A DNA stretch of 64,000 bases from Vanilla planifolia. Its lineage: Eukaryota > Streptophyta > Magnoliopsida > Asparagales > Orchidaceae. The notes under the pieces were generated by a model that worked only from the letters and a program-made list of their open reading frames with translations, was not told the DNA's origin and did not search any database. The stretch lies in assembly GCA_023846275.1 (NCBI GenBank), contig CM043869.1:21187275-21251274 (forward strand). The letters are read 5' to 3'. How positions within the stretch are numbered: position 1 is the stretch's first letter; the number at the start of each line of letters is the position of its first letter. Shown piece by piece: positions 62,690 through 64,000 of this stretch. The position numbers and the translations under genes are program-made.

Positions 62690-64000
62690 TTTGAGCAGTT
62701 AATAAATTAATATTTAATTAGACAAAACTTATCGAGACGAGTGTAGCCAAGTTTGTTCTCTCTCAATCTTTCCCTATCTTGAATTACTTCAAAAATACTA
62801 ATTTAAATAACTATAAAAATAATAAATTAATATTTCAACATTTAATGAATCGAAAATATGATAAATTAAAAAATATAACATAACGAAATCAAATGAAATC
62901 GAGTGTAACATCATGGTTCATCAAATAAGATATAAATCAAAATGTCTCCTAACCAATTCAAAAAGCCAAGATAATGAAACATTTGAAAATATAAAAAGAA
63001 ATATTAAATTGAAAAAAGCTCTTTCAGATGAGTCTAATGATATTTGTTATATTTTTATCAGGAATGTATAAGATTATTGTGAATTATCAAGAAAAATAAG
63101 CATACATATATATATATATATTTACAAAATATTATTTATTTTTTAAATAAATATATATTAAAGAAAAGATGAGATAAAATAAAACAATGCAATATAATCG
63201 AATCAATGCAAGATAGACCTCACACAGAAGAAGCTTATAGTTTGATACTAACATAACAAAATAAAGAAAAAAATTTAAATATATAAGAAAGTTGCATTCA
63301 AAGAACCTATGGAGATAGTGTAACAATTGTGATCATGAAATAAGATATGAATAGAAATGTTTCATAAAGCATGCCAAACTATTAAAAACAAATGATTCAA
63401 AAACACATAAATGAAATTTTAATTAGGTAAATCTAGTTTAAATGAGTCCAATGACTTTTGTTATAAAAGAAGAAAATAATAAATAATAATAACAATAAAA
63501 GTTTCAATATTAAGATAACATATATTGAAGTAGAAAAGAGATAAATCAAACCAACATAATCTAACCAAATCATAGTGATGTAATCCTCATAGGAGAGGTG
63601 ACTTAAGGTTATATAGTAATATAACTAAATCAAAACAAACAATTTTAAGAAATAAGATAATTATATCGAAAAATTACATTATAAGATACCAATGTAAAAA
63701 TCATTTAAAAATATAAAAACAAAATATTTAATTAAAGAGAGCTCAGTGAGATGAGACTAACAACGTTTTTTAATTTTAATCAAGCCTTTAGTATTACTAC
63801 AAATTATCAATATAAATAATCACAAATGATAATATTTAATTATTTAAATATTCAATGATGATATATCAAAGCAAAGATGATATAAATAAAAGTTATGTAA
63901 CAAAAATAAAGCTAAATGATATATATGCCAGATGATAGGAAATCTCGAGTTGCATAACAATATAGCGAAATCAATGTGAAACATTTGTACAAATGAGATA
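62690..64000 (+). repeat. Degenerate satellite-like tandem array, runs off the end
   Basis: A motif of the form aaat-rich block, then aattaa or aattga, then gctctttcagatgagtctaa or similar, then ttgttat or ttttt recurs near 62717, 62990, 63405 and 63715. A second motif, gtgtaacatcatgg or gtgtaacaattgtg followed by aaataagatat or gaaataagatat, recurs near 62905 and 63318. A relative near 63960 (gcataacaatatagcgaaat) reaches the window edge. Spacing is uneven, about 280 to 415 bp. The units are strongly diverged, so this is an old array or a decaying satellite flank. Confidence 0.55.

Noticed and set aside
1-64000. CRISPR arrays, bacterial operons, tRNA or rRNA genes
   Set aside because: No regularly spaced short direct repeats, Shine-Dalgarno-linked gene runs or cloverleaf-like sequences were seen. 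The window is plant nuclear DNA.

Overview
This window looks like nuclear DNA from a flowering plant. It is very AT-rich (about 70% A+T by eye). Its genes have plant-type introns, several of 2-7 kb, and it holds Ty1/copia and Ty3/gypsy LTR-retrotransposon fossils of plant lineages. The family members seen are the plant augmin subunit AUG5, a KIN-14/ATK-type kinesin, SDA1 and a DUF4220-DUF594 protein. DUF4220-DUF594 is strongly expanded in monocots, and the kinesin and augmin N-termini also look monocot-like, so a monocot is my best guess. The species cannot be named from this sequence.

I found no intact protein-coding gene. Four host genes can be followed exon by exon and all four are broken: AUG5 (minus, about 1.1-2.4 kb), a C-terminal-motor kinesin-14 (minus, 11.3-24.7 kb), SDA1 (plus, 34.1-46.3 kb) and a DUF4220-DUF594 membrane protein (minus, 47.4-49.5 kb). 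The first three keep introns at recognisable splice sites, so they are decayed genomic copies and not processed retrocopies. Several premature stops lie where the family has Gln or Arg (CAA, CAG or CGA to TAA, TAG or TGA). That pattern fits deamination of methylated cytosine in silenced chromatin.

Layout: 0-1.1 kb AT-rich spacer; 1.1-2.4 kb AUG5 remnant; 4-11 kb mostly non-coding, with two exon-like islands; 10.84-11.30 kb five-copy minisatellite just past the kinesin stop codon; 11.3-24.7 kb kinesin-14 pseudogene with a 7.1-kb intron holding a gypsy fossil; 25.66-26.72 kb solo copia LTR; 27.2-28.5 kb truncated LTR of the same family; 29.6-34.1 kb AT-rich spacer with one member of a repeat family and an unassigned reading frame; 34.1-46.3 kb SDA1 pseudogene; 47.4-49.5 kb DUF4220-DUF594 pseudogene; 49.86-53.33 kb locally duplicated non-coding repeats; 53.33-60.03 kb shortened SIRE-like copia fossil with LTRs, followed by a second gag piece; 60.03-61.40 kb second copy of the 52-53 kb repeat; about 62.6 kb to the end, a degenerate satellite-like array.

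The genes do not form a pathway or operon. The remarkable points are the complete decay of every host gene, the presence of two mitotic-spindle genes (augmin and kinesin-14), and duplications that show the empty sites of two retroelement insertions. This is what one expects of a low-recombination region, such as pericentromere, sex-linked region, B chromosome or a decaying duplicate block. The sequence alone does not say which.
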